Shown in pieces: positions 40,814 through 49,156 of a stretch of DNA of 64,000 nt (position 1 is its first letter; each line of letters begins with the position of its first letter). The DNA is from JACXVD01 sp020446665 (GTDB lineage: Bacteria; Pseudomonadota; Alphaproteobacteria; Sphingomonadales; Sphingomonadaceae), in assembly GCA_041396905.1 (NCBI GenBank), contig JAWKXQ010000010.1:32636-96635 (forward strand), given 5' to 3'. The notes below the pieces were generated by a model. That model searched no databases. It worked only from the letters and a program-made list of their open reading frames with translations, and had not been told where the DNA came from. A program made the position numbers and the translations under genes.

Positions 40814-43330
40814 TCACACGTCGAGATTGGCCACGTTCAGCGCATTGTCCTGAATGAATTCACGGCGCGGTTCGACCACGTCGCCCATCAGGCGAGTGAA
40901 GATTTCATCCGTCACATCGGCATCTTCGACCTTCACCTGCAGCAGCGCGCGATTGTCCTGATCGAGCGTGGTTTCCCACAATTGCTCGGCATTCATTTCG
41001 CCCAGCCCCTTGTAGCGCTGGATGGACAGACCCTTGCGCCCCACCGCCAGCACATTGTCGAGCAGCTGGGTGGGACGGGTGATGGCATTGCCGCCGGCCA
41101 GCACGGCCCCGCTTTCGCCGTCTTCGCTGTCATCCTGCACGGCATCGGCGGCACCGGCGCGCACCAGCATGGCGGGACGGGCATAGACTTCGGCCTGTTC
41201 GCTGGCGAGGCTATGCAGTTTGCGCGCTTCGGCGCTGGCGATGAATGACGGTTCGATCAGCCAGGCATCGGTGACACCGCGCCACAGCCGTTCGAAGGCA
41301 GCGCTGCCGTCACTCGCCAGATGCGCGCTCCATTTCGCTTCGCTATCGCTCATCTGCATGCGCTCGGCAGCCAGCTTCAAGGCTGTTTCGCGCTGTTCGG
41401 GTGAAAGATCGGGGTCAAGCGCGCCTGCCAGAGCCATCTGTTCGATCAGCGCCGGATCATGCTTGCGCGCCACAAAGGCCATGAGGTTGCGCATACGCAG
41501 CGCATGGTCCACCAGCGCGCGCAATTCGCCTTCCCCCCGGGCACCGCCGGTTGCTTCCAGCACGCGGCCGTGCAGCCCGGCATCGACCAGATAGCGATCC
41601 AGCGCGGCCTGATCCTTCAGATAGACCTCGCTGCGCCCCTTGGCGACTTTATAGAGCGGCGGCTGCGCGATGAAGAGGTGCCCGGCCTTGATGATCTCCG
41701 GCATCTGGCGGTGGAAGAATGTGAGCAGCAATGTGCGGATATGCGCGCCGTCAACGTCAGCATCGGTCATGATGATGATCTTGTGATAGCGCAGCTTTTC
41801 CAGGTTGAACTCATCCCGCAGGCCAGTGCCCATGGCCTGGATCAGCGTGCCCACTTCCTTGGAAGAGATGATCCGGTCAAACCGTGCGCGTTCGACATTC
41901 AGGATCTTGCCCTTCAGCGGCAGGATCGCCTGCGTTTTGCGATCGCGCCCCTGCTTGGCTGAGCCACCGGCTGAGTCACCCTCGACCAGGAACAATTCGC
42001 ATTTCGCCGGGTCGCGTTCCTGGCAATCGGCCAGCTTTCCGGGCAGGCTGGCGATATCCATTGCGCCCTTGCGCCGGGTCAGTTCACGTGCCTTGCGCGC
42101 TGCTTCGCGGGCGGCGGCAGCATCGATGACTTTCTGGATGATATTCTTGGCGTCGGCCGGATTTTCTTCCAGCCATTCGTTCATCTTGTCGCCCATCAGG
42201 CTTTCCAGCGGCTGGCGGACTTCAGAGCTGACCAGCTTGTCCTTCGTCTGGCTGGAGAATTTCGGGTCAGGCAGCTTGACGGAAACAATCGCCGTCAGCC
42301 CTTCGCGCATATCCTCGCCCGACAGGCTGACCTTTTCCTTCTTCATCAGTCCGGTACGCTCGGCATAATTGTTGAGCGTGCGGGTCAGCGCCGCGCGGAA
42401 CGCGGCCAGATGGGTACCGCCGTCGCGCTGGGGGATGTTGTTGGTGAAGGCCAGGACGTTTTCGTAGTAGGAATCGTTCCATTCCAGCGCCACGTCGATC
42501 CCGATCCCGTCCTTCTCTGCGGAAACGGAGATCGGCTCGGGGATCAGCGCCTGCTTGTTACGGTCGAGCCATTTGACGAAGGCCGCGATCCCGCCATCAT
42601 AGAACAGGTCATGTTCGGCCACTTCCTCGTGCCGCTTGTCGCGCAGCAGGATGCGGACGCCGGAATTGAGGAAGGCCAGCTCGCGATAGCGGTGTTCCAG
42701 CTTGTCGAAATCGAATTCGGTGACGTTCTTGAACGTGTCATTGCTGGCCATGAAGGTCACGCGTGTGCCCTTCTTGAAGCCGTTCGGATCGGAATTGCCA
42801 TCAACCTTCGGCGCGTCACCAACGATGCGCAGGCTTTCCACGGCATCGCCATGTTCGAAGCGCATCCAGTGTTCCTGTCCATCGCGCCAGATGGTCAGCT
42901 CCAGCCATTCGGACAGCGCATTCACCACGGACACACCCACGCCGTGCAGGCCGCCTGAGACCTTGTAGGCGTTGTCGTCGCTGGTGTTTTCGAACTTCCC
43001 GCCGGCATGCAGCTGGGTCATAATCACTTCGGCGGCGGAAACGCCTTCTTCCTTGTGCATGTCCACCGGAATGCCGCGCCCATTATCCTCGACCGAGGCA
43101 GAACCATCGGGGTTGAGCTCGATCAGCACCAGATCGCAATGGCCCGCCAGCGCCTCGTCAATGGCGTTGTCGGAGACTTCGAACACCATGTGGTGCAGGC
43201 CGCTGCCATCATCCGTATCGCCAATATACATGCCCGGCCGCTTGCGTACCGCGTCGAGGCCTTTCAGGACCTTGATCGAATCGGCACCATAGCCGTTGGT
43301 ATTCTTCTGCTTTTCAGGTGTTTCACTCAT
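40814..43330 (-). CDS. gyrB: DNA gyrase subunit B
   Basis: 838 aa. GHKL ATPase motifs: DNAIDEALAGHCD and EDNGRGIPVDMHKEEG; Toprim: ECELFLVEGDSAGGSAKQ-like (KCELFLVEGDSAGGSAKQGR), HKIIIMTDADVDGAHIRTLL; C-terminal QRYKGLGEMNAEQLWETTLD. The ATG at 43330 gives MSETPEKQKNTNGYGADSIK; the longer open frame is not supported. With GyrA (not in the window) it introduces negative supercoils. The 5' leader carries a small perfect hairpin TTGGGG-T-CCCCAA (43348-43360). Confidence 0.98.
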   Translation of the reverse strand: MSETPEKQKNTNGYGADSIKVLKGLDAVRKRPGMYIGDTDDGSGLHHMVFEVSDNAIDEALAGHCDLVLIELNPDGSASVEDNGRGIPVDMHKEEGVSAAEVIMTQLHAGGKFENTSDDNAYKVSGGLHGVGVSVVNALSEWLELTIWRDGQEHWMRFEHGDAVESLRIVGDAPKVDGNSDPNGFKKGTRVTFMASNDTFKNVTEFDFDKLEHRYRELAFLNSGVRILLRDKRHEEVAEHDLFYDGGIAAFVKWLDRNKQALIPEPISVSAEKDGIGIDVALEWNDSYYENVLAFTNNIPQRDGGTHLAAFRAALTRTLNNYAERTGLMKKEKVSLSGEDMREGLTAIVSVKLPDPKFSSQTKDKLVSSEVRQPLESLMGDKMNEWLEENPADAKNIIQKVIDAAAAREAARKARELTRRKGAMDIASLPGKLADCQERDPAKCELFLVEGDSAGGSAKQGRDRKTQAILPLKGKILNVERARFDRIISSKEVGTLIQAMGTGLRDEFNLEKLRYHKIIIMTDADVDGAHIRTLLLTFFHRQMPEIIKAGHLFIAQPPLYKVAKGRSEVYLKDQAALDRYLVDAGLHGRVLEATGGARGEGELRALVDHALRMRNLMAFVARKHDPALIEQMALAGALDPDLSPEQRETALKLAAERMQMSDSEAKWSAHLASDGSAAFERLWRGVTDAWLIEPSFIASAEARKLHSLASEQAEVYARPAMLVRAGAADAVQDDSEDGESGAVLAGGNAITRPTQLLDNVLAVGRKGLSIQRYKGLGEMNAEQLWETTLDQDNRALLQVKVEDADVTDEIFTRLMGDVVEPRREFIQDNALNVANLDV

Positions 43331-43421
43331 GCGTGACCATATAGGCGTTGGGGTCCCCAATCCCAAGCAAAGGGACGTATGACAGTGTGATTTATCCACG
43401 AGGCAGCGAGCCAAAGAAAAA

Positions 43422-43458
43422 GGGCGCAGTCACCGGGGGTGGGGAGGTGACTGCGCCC
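43422..43458 (-). terminator. Rho-independent terminator of the 27-aa peptide gene
   Basis: GGGCGCAGTCACC (43422-43434) pairs perfectly with GGTGACTGCGCCC (43446-43458). On the reverse strand the 13-bp stem is followed by TTTTTCTTTGG, a proper U tract. It lies 27 nt after the stop of the small ORF and before gyrB, so it ends a short separate transcript. Confidence 0.88.
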
Positions 43459-43485
43459 TGTCAGGCTATTCCTGTGGGGCAGCGA

Positions 43486-43569
43486 TCAGGCGATCGTTGA
43501 ACCCAGGGTCAGCGCGCTGATGGCGGACGCTGCCAGGAAAGCCACGAAATGCGATGCGAAATTGCGCAT
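43486..43569 (-). CDS. 27-residue hydrophobic peptide
   Basis: The frame starts at ATG 43569 and encodes MRNFASHFVAFLAASAISAL plus TLGSTIA, then TGA. An AAAAGGAG ribosome site lies at ideal distance and a strong terminator follows, so this is a complete small transcription unit although far below ordinary gene size. The peptide has a short polar head (RNFASH) and a hydrophobic stretch that could insert in the membrane or act as a leader. No family recognised. It is encoded divergently from guaA. Confidence 0.6.
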   Translation of the reverse strand: MRNFASHFVAFLAASAISALTLGSTIA

Positions 43570-43702
43570 GGCTTGGCTCCTTTTATGATTTTCGCCGGAG
43601 GGAACCCATGGGGGAGATGGGGGAGAGGACTGGGTTCCGACCGGCTCGAGGGGGGAAATAATCTTGCGCCCCGCTTTATTCAAATGAGAAAACTGCCACA
43701 CA

Positions 43703-43721
43703 AGTTGCGTATTTTGCAACT
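43703..43721. promoter_or_regulatory. Inverted repeat AGTTGC-N7-GCAACT upstream of guaA
   Basis: AGTTGC, 7 nt (GTATTTT), GCAACT is extended by one or two matching bases (CAAGTTGC...GCAACTTG). It lies about 120 bp upstream of guaA and 130 bp upstream of the divergent peptide gene. An element with the same half-sites and the same spacing occurs at 58456-58474. Likely an operator; the protein is unknown. Confidence 0.45.
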
Positions 43722-43841
43722 TGGAATTGAGGCTTTCGCAAGACCTTTGGCTTGCAATAGCAAGGGTGGCCTCTGCCTCGCCTGTGGCCTGCGGCCTGCT
43801 CCCGCTGGACAGGCCCGGAAAGCCGCCGTAACGCGCAGGCC

Positions 43842-45416
43842 ATGGACGCAGAACTTCTCCCCGATTCCATCCTTATCGTCGATTTTGGCAGCCAGGTGAC
43901 TCAGCTGATCGCACGCCGTGTGCGCGAAGCCGGTGTCTATTCCGAAATCGCGCCCTTTTCCCTGGCGGAAGAGGCGTTTCACCGGTTGAAGCCGAAGGGC
44001 ATCATCCTCTCCGGTTCGCCCGCCAGCGTGCCCGATGAAGGCAGCCCCCGCGCACCGGAATTGCTGTTTGAAGCTGGCATTCCGATCCTCGGCATCTGTT
44101 ATGGCCAGCAGGTGATGAGCAAGCAGCTGGGCGGCGAAGTGCGCCCCGGCCATGAGGTTGGCGATGGCGGCGAGTTTGGCCGTGCTTATCTGACGGTCAC
44201 CAGGAATTGCGCGCTGTTTGACGGCATGTGGAATGAAGGTGAACGCCATCAGGTGTGGATGAGCCATGGCGACACAGTGACTCAATTCGCCCCCGGCTTT
44301 GAAATCGTTGCGGTCAGCGATGGTGCCCCCTTCGCGGTAATCGCGGATGAGAGCCGCAAATTCTACGGTACGCAGTTCCATCCCGAAGTGGTTCACACGC
44401 CCGACGGGGGCAAGCTGCTGGCCAATTTCGTGCACAAGGTCTGCGGCCTTGCCGGGGACTGGACCATGGCCGCCTATCGCGAGACCAAGGTTGCAGAAAT
44501 CCGCGCGCAAGTGGGCGATGGCCGGGTCATCTGCGGCCTCAGCGGCGGGGTGGACAGTTCGGTCGCGGCGATCCTGATCCACGAAGCTATCGGCGACCAG
44601 CTGACCTGTGTCTTTGTCGATCACGGGTTGCTGCGTCTCAATGAACGCGAACAGGTGGAGAGCATGTTCCGCGACCATTACAACATCCCGCTGGTGGTGG
44701 TGGATGCCGAAGAGCGCTTCATGGCGGGGCTCGCCAGTGTCACTGACCCGGAAAGGAAGCGCAAGTTCATCGGCGCGGAATTCATCAATGTGTTCGAGGA
44801 AGAGGCGAAGAAGATCGGCGGCGCCGATTTCCTCGCGCAGGGCACGCTTTACCCGGACGTTATTGAATCGGTGTCCTTCACCGGCGGGCCGAGTGTGACT
44901 ATCAAGAGCCACCACAATGTCGGCGGCCTGCCCGAACGCATGAACATGAAGCTGGTCGAGCCCTTGCGCGAATTGTTCAAGGATGAAGTGCGCGAACTGG
45001 GCCGCGAGCTTGGCCTGCCTGACATGTTCGTCGGCCGCCACCCCTTCCCCGGGCCGGGCCTCGCCATCCGCATCCCCGGCGAAGTCACGAAAGAACGCTG
45101 CGATATCCTGCGCAAGGCGGACGCGATCTATCTGGAGGAAATCCGCAATGCGGGCCTTTATGACGCGATCTGGCAGGCCTTCGCCGTGCTGCTTCCGGTC
45201 AAGACTGTCGGCGTGATGGGAGACGGACGCACCTATGACAGCGTCTGTGGCTTGCGCGCCGTGACCAGCACCGATGGCATGACGGCGGACGTCTACCCCT
45301 TCGACCCGCATTTCCTGACCGGCGTGGCGACGCGCATCGTCAACGAAGTGCAGGGCATCAACCGCGTGGTCTATGACTTTACAAGCAAGCCGCCGGGAAC
45401 GATTGAGTGGGAGTAG
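43842..45416 (+). CDS. guaA: GMP synthase (glutamine-hydrolysing)
   Basis: 524 aa. Glutamine amidotransferase domain with nucleophile Cys in GIPILGICYGQQVMSKQLGG and the catalytic His in GTQFHPEVVHT. The ATP pyrophosphatase P-loop is VICGLSGGVDSSVAAILIHE. The C-terminal dimer domain ends in YDFTSKPPGTIEWE. It converts XMP to GMP in purine synthesis. The 3' end of guaA is a known integration site for genomic islands in many bacteria, and here it is followed directly by foreign-looking DNA. Confidence 0.98.
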   Translation: MDAELLPDSILIVDFGSQVTQLIARRVREAGVYSEIAPFSLAEEAFHRLKPKGIILSGSPASVPDEGSPRAPELLFEAGIPILGICYGQQVMSKQLGGEVRPGHEVGDGGEFGRAYLTVTRNCALFDGMWNEGERHQVWMSHGDTVTQFAPGFEIVAVSDGAPFAVIADESRKFYGTQFHPEVVHTPDGGKLLANFVHKVCGLAGDWTMAAYRETKVAEIRAQVGDGRVICGLSGGVDSSVAAILIHEAIGDQLTCVFVDHGLLRLNEREQVESMFRDHYNIPLVVVDAEERFMAGLASVTDPERKRKFIGAEFINVFEEEAKKIGGADFLAQGTLYPDVIESVSFTGGPSVTIKSHHNVGGLPERMNMKLVEPLRELFKDEVRELGRELGLPDMFVGRHPFPGPGLAIRIPGEVTKERCDILRKADAIYLEEIRNAGLYDAIWQAFAVLLPVKTVGVMGDGRTYDSVCGLRAVTSTDGMTADVYPFDPHFLTGVATRIVNEVQGINRVVYDFTSKPPGTIEWE

Positions 45417-46373
45417 ATGATGCAAACTTGGCAGCCCACGTCCGCAGAAGAGAGTGGATATTTTTGGGCGCTAAGTGATGCAATCTCTATTGTCGAATCG
45501 AAGTTTCCGAGCATGCTCGTTCCGGTAAGAGATGGGGAACTATGCATTTTCAGCGACTATTCTGGCCAGCATAAAGGCGCTCAATTCGAAGCATATTCTT
45601 ACTTGTTGGTCACAGAGGCTGAAGTGCAAGCTTGGTTGCCCTTACGTGACGCGTGGCGGCAAAATTATCTACCTGATGGTAGAAGGCTCTCGTTCAAGAA
45701 GCTGCGAGAAAACAGCCGGAACAGAGCGTTTTTGCCGTTCTTGGACCTATGCTCGCAATTGAAGGGGAACGTGGTAACATTCCTTGTCGATAGTCGGATC
45801 GAGAGGATAGCCGATTTCGATGTCAAAGCCGCATTTCCGGATTGTTTCGATGGCGCGGAAAGCGATTTCACTACGGAAAAAATGTTTCGGGTCGCTGGTT
45901 TTTTGGCCCTAGTGCTTGCAGGTCTGAGGCGTGAGGACCAGGTGTCCAATTGGGTTAGTGACCATGACGAAGCTCTGGAAACGCACGAGAGACGTGAAGG
46001 ATTGGCTAAATTGATGGCATACCTAATATTTGGATTTGCCGGATGGCGCCATCCGGCGGACTGCTATTTTGGTACCACCGAATCTAAATATACTTTGGAC
46101 TGGTATGAGGATCTTTCCGCAATCCCAGACATTTTTGCAGGGGCATACTGCAAGCTTGCCGCAACACTCCCTTTCCGCTTCCGGAACAGATCAATTCAAA
46201 TCCTGACAAGTGAAGATATCGCAGAACAAGATGATCGAGCCTCCACCGTTGGGCGATGGTTGGCAACGAATGATGGGCAGCTACGACATGTCCTCGCGCG
46301 GCTTGAATTGGACGAAAAGCGAGATGTCCGAGCAACGGCACAATTCATGGCCGGATGGCGGAAGAGTTGTTAA
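45417..46373 (+). CDS. Hypothetical protein, AT-rich, probably horizontally acquired
   Basis: 318 aa (two ATGs in tandem at 45417 and 45420). Codon use is clearly more AT-rich than in any neighbour. N-terminal FSDYSGQHKGAQFEAYSYLL and the later NWVSDHDEAL are acidic motifs that loosely recall RNase H-like DUF3800 proteins (DESG near the start, a D/E pair late), but this is a tentative suggestion. No signal peptide or membrane helix. It abuts the guaA stop codon and is followed by a toxin-antitoxin pair, which suggests a small inserted segment. No integrase is present. Confidence 0.7.
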   Translation: MMQTWQPTSAEESGYFWALSDAISIVESKFPSMLVPVRDGELCIFSDYSGQHKGAQFEAYSYLLVTEAEVQAWLPLRDAWRQNYLPDGRRLSFKKLRENSRNRAFLPFLDLCSQLKGNVVTFLVDSRIERIADFDVKAAFPDCFDGAESDFTTEKMFRVAGFLALVLAGLRREDQVSNWVSDHDEALETHERREGLAKLMAYLIFGFAGWRHPADCYFGTTESKYTLDWYEDLSAIPDIFAGAYCKLAATLPFRFRNRSIQILTSEDIAEQDDRASTVGRWLATNDGQLRHVLARLELDEKRDVRATAQFMAGWRKSC

Positions 46374-46393
46374 CGCATCCGCCCGTCTGCACC

Positions 46394-46414
46394 TTGACCA
46401 ACCCCCTTGGTCAA
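46394..46414. promoter_or_regulatory. Operator-like palindrome before the antitoxin gene
   Basis: TTGACCAA, 5 nt of C, TTGGTCAA is a perfect 8-bp inverted repeat ending 14 nt before the antitoxin ATG. Type II antitoxins usually bind such sites to repress their own operon. Confidence 0.6.
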
Positions 46415-46428
46415 CCTAATCTCTCCCC

Positions 46429-46689
46429 ATGACCATCCACTTCAATATCGGTGAGGCCAAGGCGCAGCTGTCTAAGCTGATCGCGGCTGCCTTGCGTGGG
46501 GAAGAGGTCGTGATCGACAAGGATGGCGTGCCGCAGGTGCGGCTGATGCCGGTGGCGGAGAGGCGCGAAGCCGATCTGGCAGAGCGGGAGCGCAAGATTA
46601 ACGAGATACTTGCGCGTGTCGATGCGATGGAAATTGATCGAGAGGGTCCTGACCCAATCGAATGGGATGAAAGCGGGCTGCCGGTGTGA
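46429..46689 (+). CDS. Type II antitoxin, Phd/YefM-like (VapB role)
   Basis: 86 aa. The N-terminal MTIHFNIGEAKAQLSKLIAA, then GEEVVIDKDGVPQVRLMPV, is the Phd/YefM fold that dimerises and binds DNA. The charged C-terminal half ends in IEWDESGLPV, likely the toxin-neutralising tail. The toxin gene starts inside its stop codon. A palindromic operator precedes it. Confidence 0.88.
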   Translation: MTIHFNIGEAKAQLSKLIAAALRGEEVVIDKDGVPQVRLMPVAERREADLAERERKINEILARVDAMEIDREGPDPIEWDESGLPV

Positions 46690-47081
46690 TTTGCGTCGAT
46701 ACGTCGGCGATTATGGCGATCTTCTTGCAAGAGCCTGACCGCGAGGCATTCCGTGCTGCAATCCGCACGGCCGATGGTTTGCTTTTGAGCGCAGGCTCGC
46801 TTGTCGAACTGCGTATTGTTGGCACCAGAAGGAACGGGCCGGATCTGGTTACGGAAATCGATGCGTTCATCGAAACCTATGGCTTTCAGATTGTGCCTGT
46901 TGATGCAGAGCAAGCCGCCATTGCCTACAATGCATTCACTCGCTTCGGCAAAGGGTCCGGCCATTCTGCGCAGCTCAATTATGGCGATCTGTTCGCCTAT
47001 GCGCTGGCCAGGGCGCGCGACATACCCTTGTTATACAAGGGCGATGATTTTGCCGCGACGGACATCAGTTCAGCGCTCTAG
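46686..47081 (+). CDS. vapC: VapC-like PIN-domain ribonuclease toxin
   Basis: 131 aa starting at GTG within the antitoxin stop. PIN-domain acidic residues are visible: Asp5 in MICVDTSAIMAIFL, Glu in LVELRIV, Asp in QLNYGDLFAYALARA and Asp in YKGDDFAATDI. It would cleave RNA when freed from the antitoxin. It ends 2 nt from the convergent tetR stop, so there is no separate terminator. Confidence 0.9.
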   Translation: MICVDTSAIMAIFLQEPDREAFRAAIRTADGLLLSAGSLVELRIVGTRRNGPDLVTEIDAFIETYGFQIVPVDAEQAAIAYNAFTRFGKGSGHSAQLNYGDLFAYALARARDIPLLYKGDDFAATDISSAL

Positions 47082-47083
47082 CC

Positions 47084-47716
47084 TCAAGCCGCTGCCCGCA
47101 CTTCCCTTTCGATTTCGGCAATGGCCGTGCTGATTTGATCTGCCGCTGCGGGTTCGAGGGCGTGGCGGAACAGGGTTAGCTGCTGGGTCAGCGTTTTCCT
47201 CACCGTGCCTTCCGGCTCGCCCAGTTCGGCGAAATGTTCCAGTCCGTAGCGCAGGATGATCGTCGCATTGGCGGCGAGGGAGGGGAGCTGCTCTGCGGGC
47301 AGATCGAGCAAGCCCGCGTCGCGCAAGGCGGCCAGATGCGCGGCGATGCTGCGCTCCGTGCTGCGCAGCCAGTCTGCGACATTGCTGGCAATCGGTTCCA
47401 CATGCGCGCCATATTGCGGCTGGTCGCGATAGAGGAAGCGATAGTTGCGTAGTTCCTGCATCAGTGCGCCGAGCAGGTGGCAATAGGAGCCGACCGGATC
47501 GGCCGGATCGGGGCGCAGGGTGAGGCGCTGTTCGATCTGCTGCGCAAATTGTTCGGCAATGGCTTGCAGCAGATCGCGCTTGGTGCGGAAATGATACCAG
47601 AGATTGCCTTCCGCAATCCCGCAAGCTTCCGCCAGCGCGGCAGTGGTTACATCACCAAAACCGCGCTGGTTGAACAGCAGCCGTGCCTGCAGAATGATCC
47701 GGTCGCGCGTTTTCAT
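47084..47716 (-). CDS. TetR-family transcriptional regulator
   Basis: 210 aa from ATG 47716. N-terminal HTH: TRDRIILQARLLFNQRGFGD then VTTAALAEACGIAEGNLWYH, the standard TetR DNA-binding pattern. The C-terminal half is helical and ligand-binding. The start overlaps the P450 stop (TGATG), so both come from one transcript. The 9-bp palindrome at 48992-49013 just before the P450 gene is the likely operator, making this an autoregulated unit probably induced by the P450 substrate. Confidence 0.9.
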   Translation of the reverse strand: MKTRDRIILQARLLFNQRGFGDVTTAALAEACGIAEGNLWYHFRTKRDLLQAIAEQFAQQIEQRLTLRPDPADPVGSYCHLLGALMQELRNYRFLYRDQPQYGAHVEPIASNVADWLRSTERSIAAHLAALRDAGLLDLPAEQLPSLAANATIILRYGLEHFAELGEPEGTVRKTLTQQLTLFRHALEPAAADQISTAIAEIEREVRAAA

Positions 47717-48966
47717 CAGTAGTGTGACAGTTCCACCTGCATCGCGGAATAGCCATGGACGAAGCACGCGGGGATGCGCGTGGGTTCGCCCAGCACATTC
47801 ACCCGCAGGCGGCGCTTGGCCATTTCCTCCAGCAGAGTAATCAGCTGGATTTCCGCCACTCGCGCCCCCACACAGCGATGGATGCCGTAACCAAAGGCCA
47901 GATGCCGCCGCGCATTTTCCCGGTCCACCCGGATGGAATCGGGATCATCAAACACCTCCTCGTCACGATTGGCCGAGAGATACCACAGGAATACCTTGTC
48001 CCCCTTCTTCATCTCTACGCCCAGCAGATCATTATCCTCCATCACCGTGCGCCGCATATGGGCGAGGGGGGTCTGCCAACGGATGATTTCCTGCACCGCA
48101 TTGGGGATCAGATCGGGGTTGGCTTCCAGCTTGGCGCACTCATCGGGAAACTGGCTGAGGCCATAGGCATAGGCAGACATGGAATTGCGGGTGGTATCAT
48201 TGCCGCCCACGATCAGCAGGATCAGATTGCCGATGAATTCCTGCGGGCTCATATGGTTCATCGCATCGGAATGCGCCATCACGGAGACAAGATCCTTGCC
48301 CGGATTGGCGATGCGTTGCTGCCACAATTGGGCAAAAGCCTGCCCCATCTCGCCCAGTTCCGCATTGCGCTTCGCCATGCCACCGGGCGCGCGGATCAGT
48401 TCCACGTCTCCCCCGACATCAGACCAGCGGGTCAGGTTCGCGCGCTCTTCCCAGGGAAAGTCGAACAATTTGGCGAGCATGCCTGTGGTCAGTTCGATGG
48501 AAACCTTCTGAACCCAGTCAAAGGGTTCGCCAACCGGCAGACTGTCGAGCAAATCGCCGGTGCGCTGGCGGACTTCCTCCTTCATCGCGGCGACTTCAGA
48601 CGGGCCAAAGGACGGCGCAACCGTGCGCCGCTGTGCCGTATGCTGCGGCGGGTCCATCGCGATGAACATGGGCATGCGCTCTTCATCGGGCAACAAGCTG
48701 TTGGCCTCGAACGCAATCGTGATCCCACCATATTCATAGCTGGAAGAGAACATCTTCGGCAGCGCTTCGATATGAATGATCGGCTTGGCGGTGGAGACGG
48801 ACCAGTAAGCGCCAAAAAGGGAATCGGGCACATACTGGATCGGTGCCTCTGCTCGCAGCCGCCGGAAGGGCTCCTGCCAGCGATCCTCTGCATAGAGCTC
48901 TTTCCGCGATACATCGATCGGATCGATAGTGGGCGGTTTAACCTTCACAACTGCGGGACTGGACAT
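47716..48966 (-). CDS. Cytochrome P450, CYP153-like
   Basis: 416 aa. I-helix LILLIVGGNDTTRNSMSAYA, K-helix ExxR in AVQEIIRWQTPLAHMRRTV and the heme-Cys loop HLAFGYGIHRCVGARVAE are complete. The GGNDTTRNS I-helix and FGYGIHRCVG heme loop recall CYP153 alkane/fatty-acid terminal hydroxylases and linalool-type P450s; the exact family is not proven. No ferredoxin or reductase gene is next to it. Of two in-frame ATGs (48981, 48966), the second has GGGAGAG at the right distance. Confidence 0.88.
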   Translation of the reverse strand: MSSPAVVKVKPPTIDPIDVSRKELYAEDRWQEPFRRLRAEAPIQYVPDSLFGAYWSVSTAKPIIHIEALPKMFSSSYEYGGITIAFEANSLLPDEERMPMFIAMDPPQHTAQRRTVAPSFGPSEVAAMKEEVRQRTGDLLDSLPVGEPFDWVQKVSIELTTGMLAKLFDFPWEERANLTRWSDVGGDVELIRAPGGMAKRNAELGEMGQAFAQLWQQRIANPGKDLVSVMAHSDAMNHMSPQEFIGNLILLIVGGNDTTRNSMSAYAYGLSQFPDECAKLEANPDLIPNAVQEIIRWQTPLAHMRRTVMEDNDLLGVEMKKGDKVFLWYLSANRDEEVFDDPDSIRVDRENARRHLAFGYGIHRCVGARVAEIQLITLLEEMAKRRLRVNVLGEPTRIPACFVHGYSAMQVELSHY

Positions 48967-48991
48967 GATCAGCTCTCCCATCTGATTCCAG

Positions 48992-49013
48992 AATTAGGGT
49001 GCCTACCCTAATT
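48992..49013. promoter_or_regulatory. Operator palindrome of the P450-tetR operon
   Basis: AATTAGGGT, GCCT, ACCCTAATT is a perfect inverted repeat with 9-bp arms, starting 26 bp upstream of the P450 ATG. Size and position fit a TetR-family operator bound by the regulator encoded downstream. Confidence 0.65.
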
Positions 49014-49156
49014 TTGTGGAAAAGGGAAACCCCTTCCTCTTCGCGCGTTACGGGCTTTGAACCGGGGGTGCGGATCGGCTAGGTTCGCGGCATCAGACGA
49101 GCAGGCTCCGCCCCCCTGCCAAACACACGGCAAGGCCTGCCAAGGAGAAAGAACCC

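Noticed and set aside
43392..43400. DnaA-box-like TTATCCACG near gyrB
   Set aside because: A single imperfect box without a cluster, AT-rich unwinding element or dnaA/dnaN genes; no evidence for an origin.
43680..45425. 581-codon minus-strand open frame over guaA
   Set aside because: Antisense to guaA, whose catalytic motifs are all present on the plus strand.
45417..47081. Complete integrative element after guaA
   Set aside because: No integrase gene and no direct repeat of the guaA 3' end were found; only a remnant or simple insertion can be argued.
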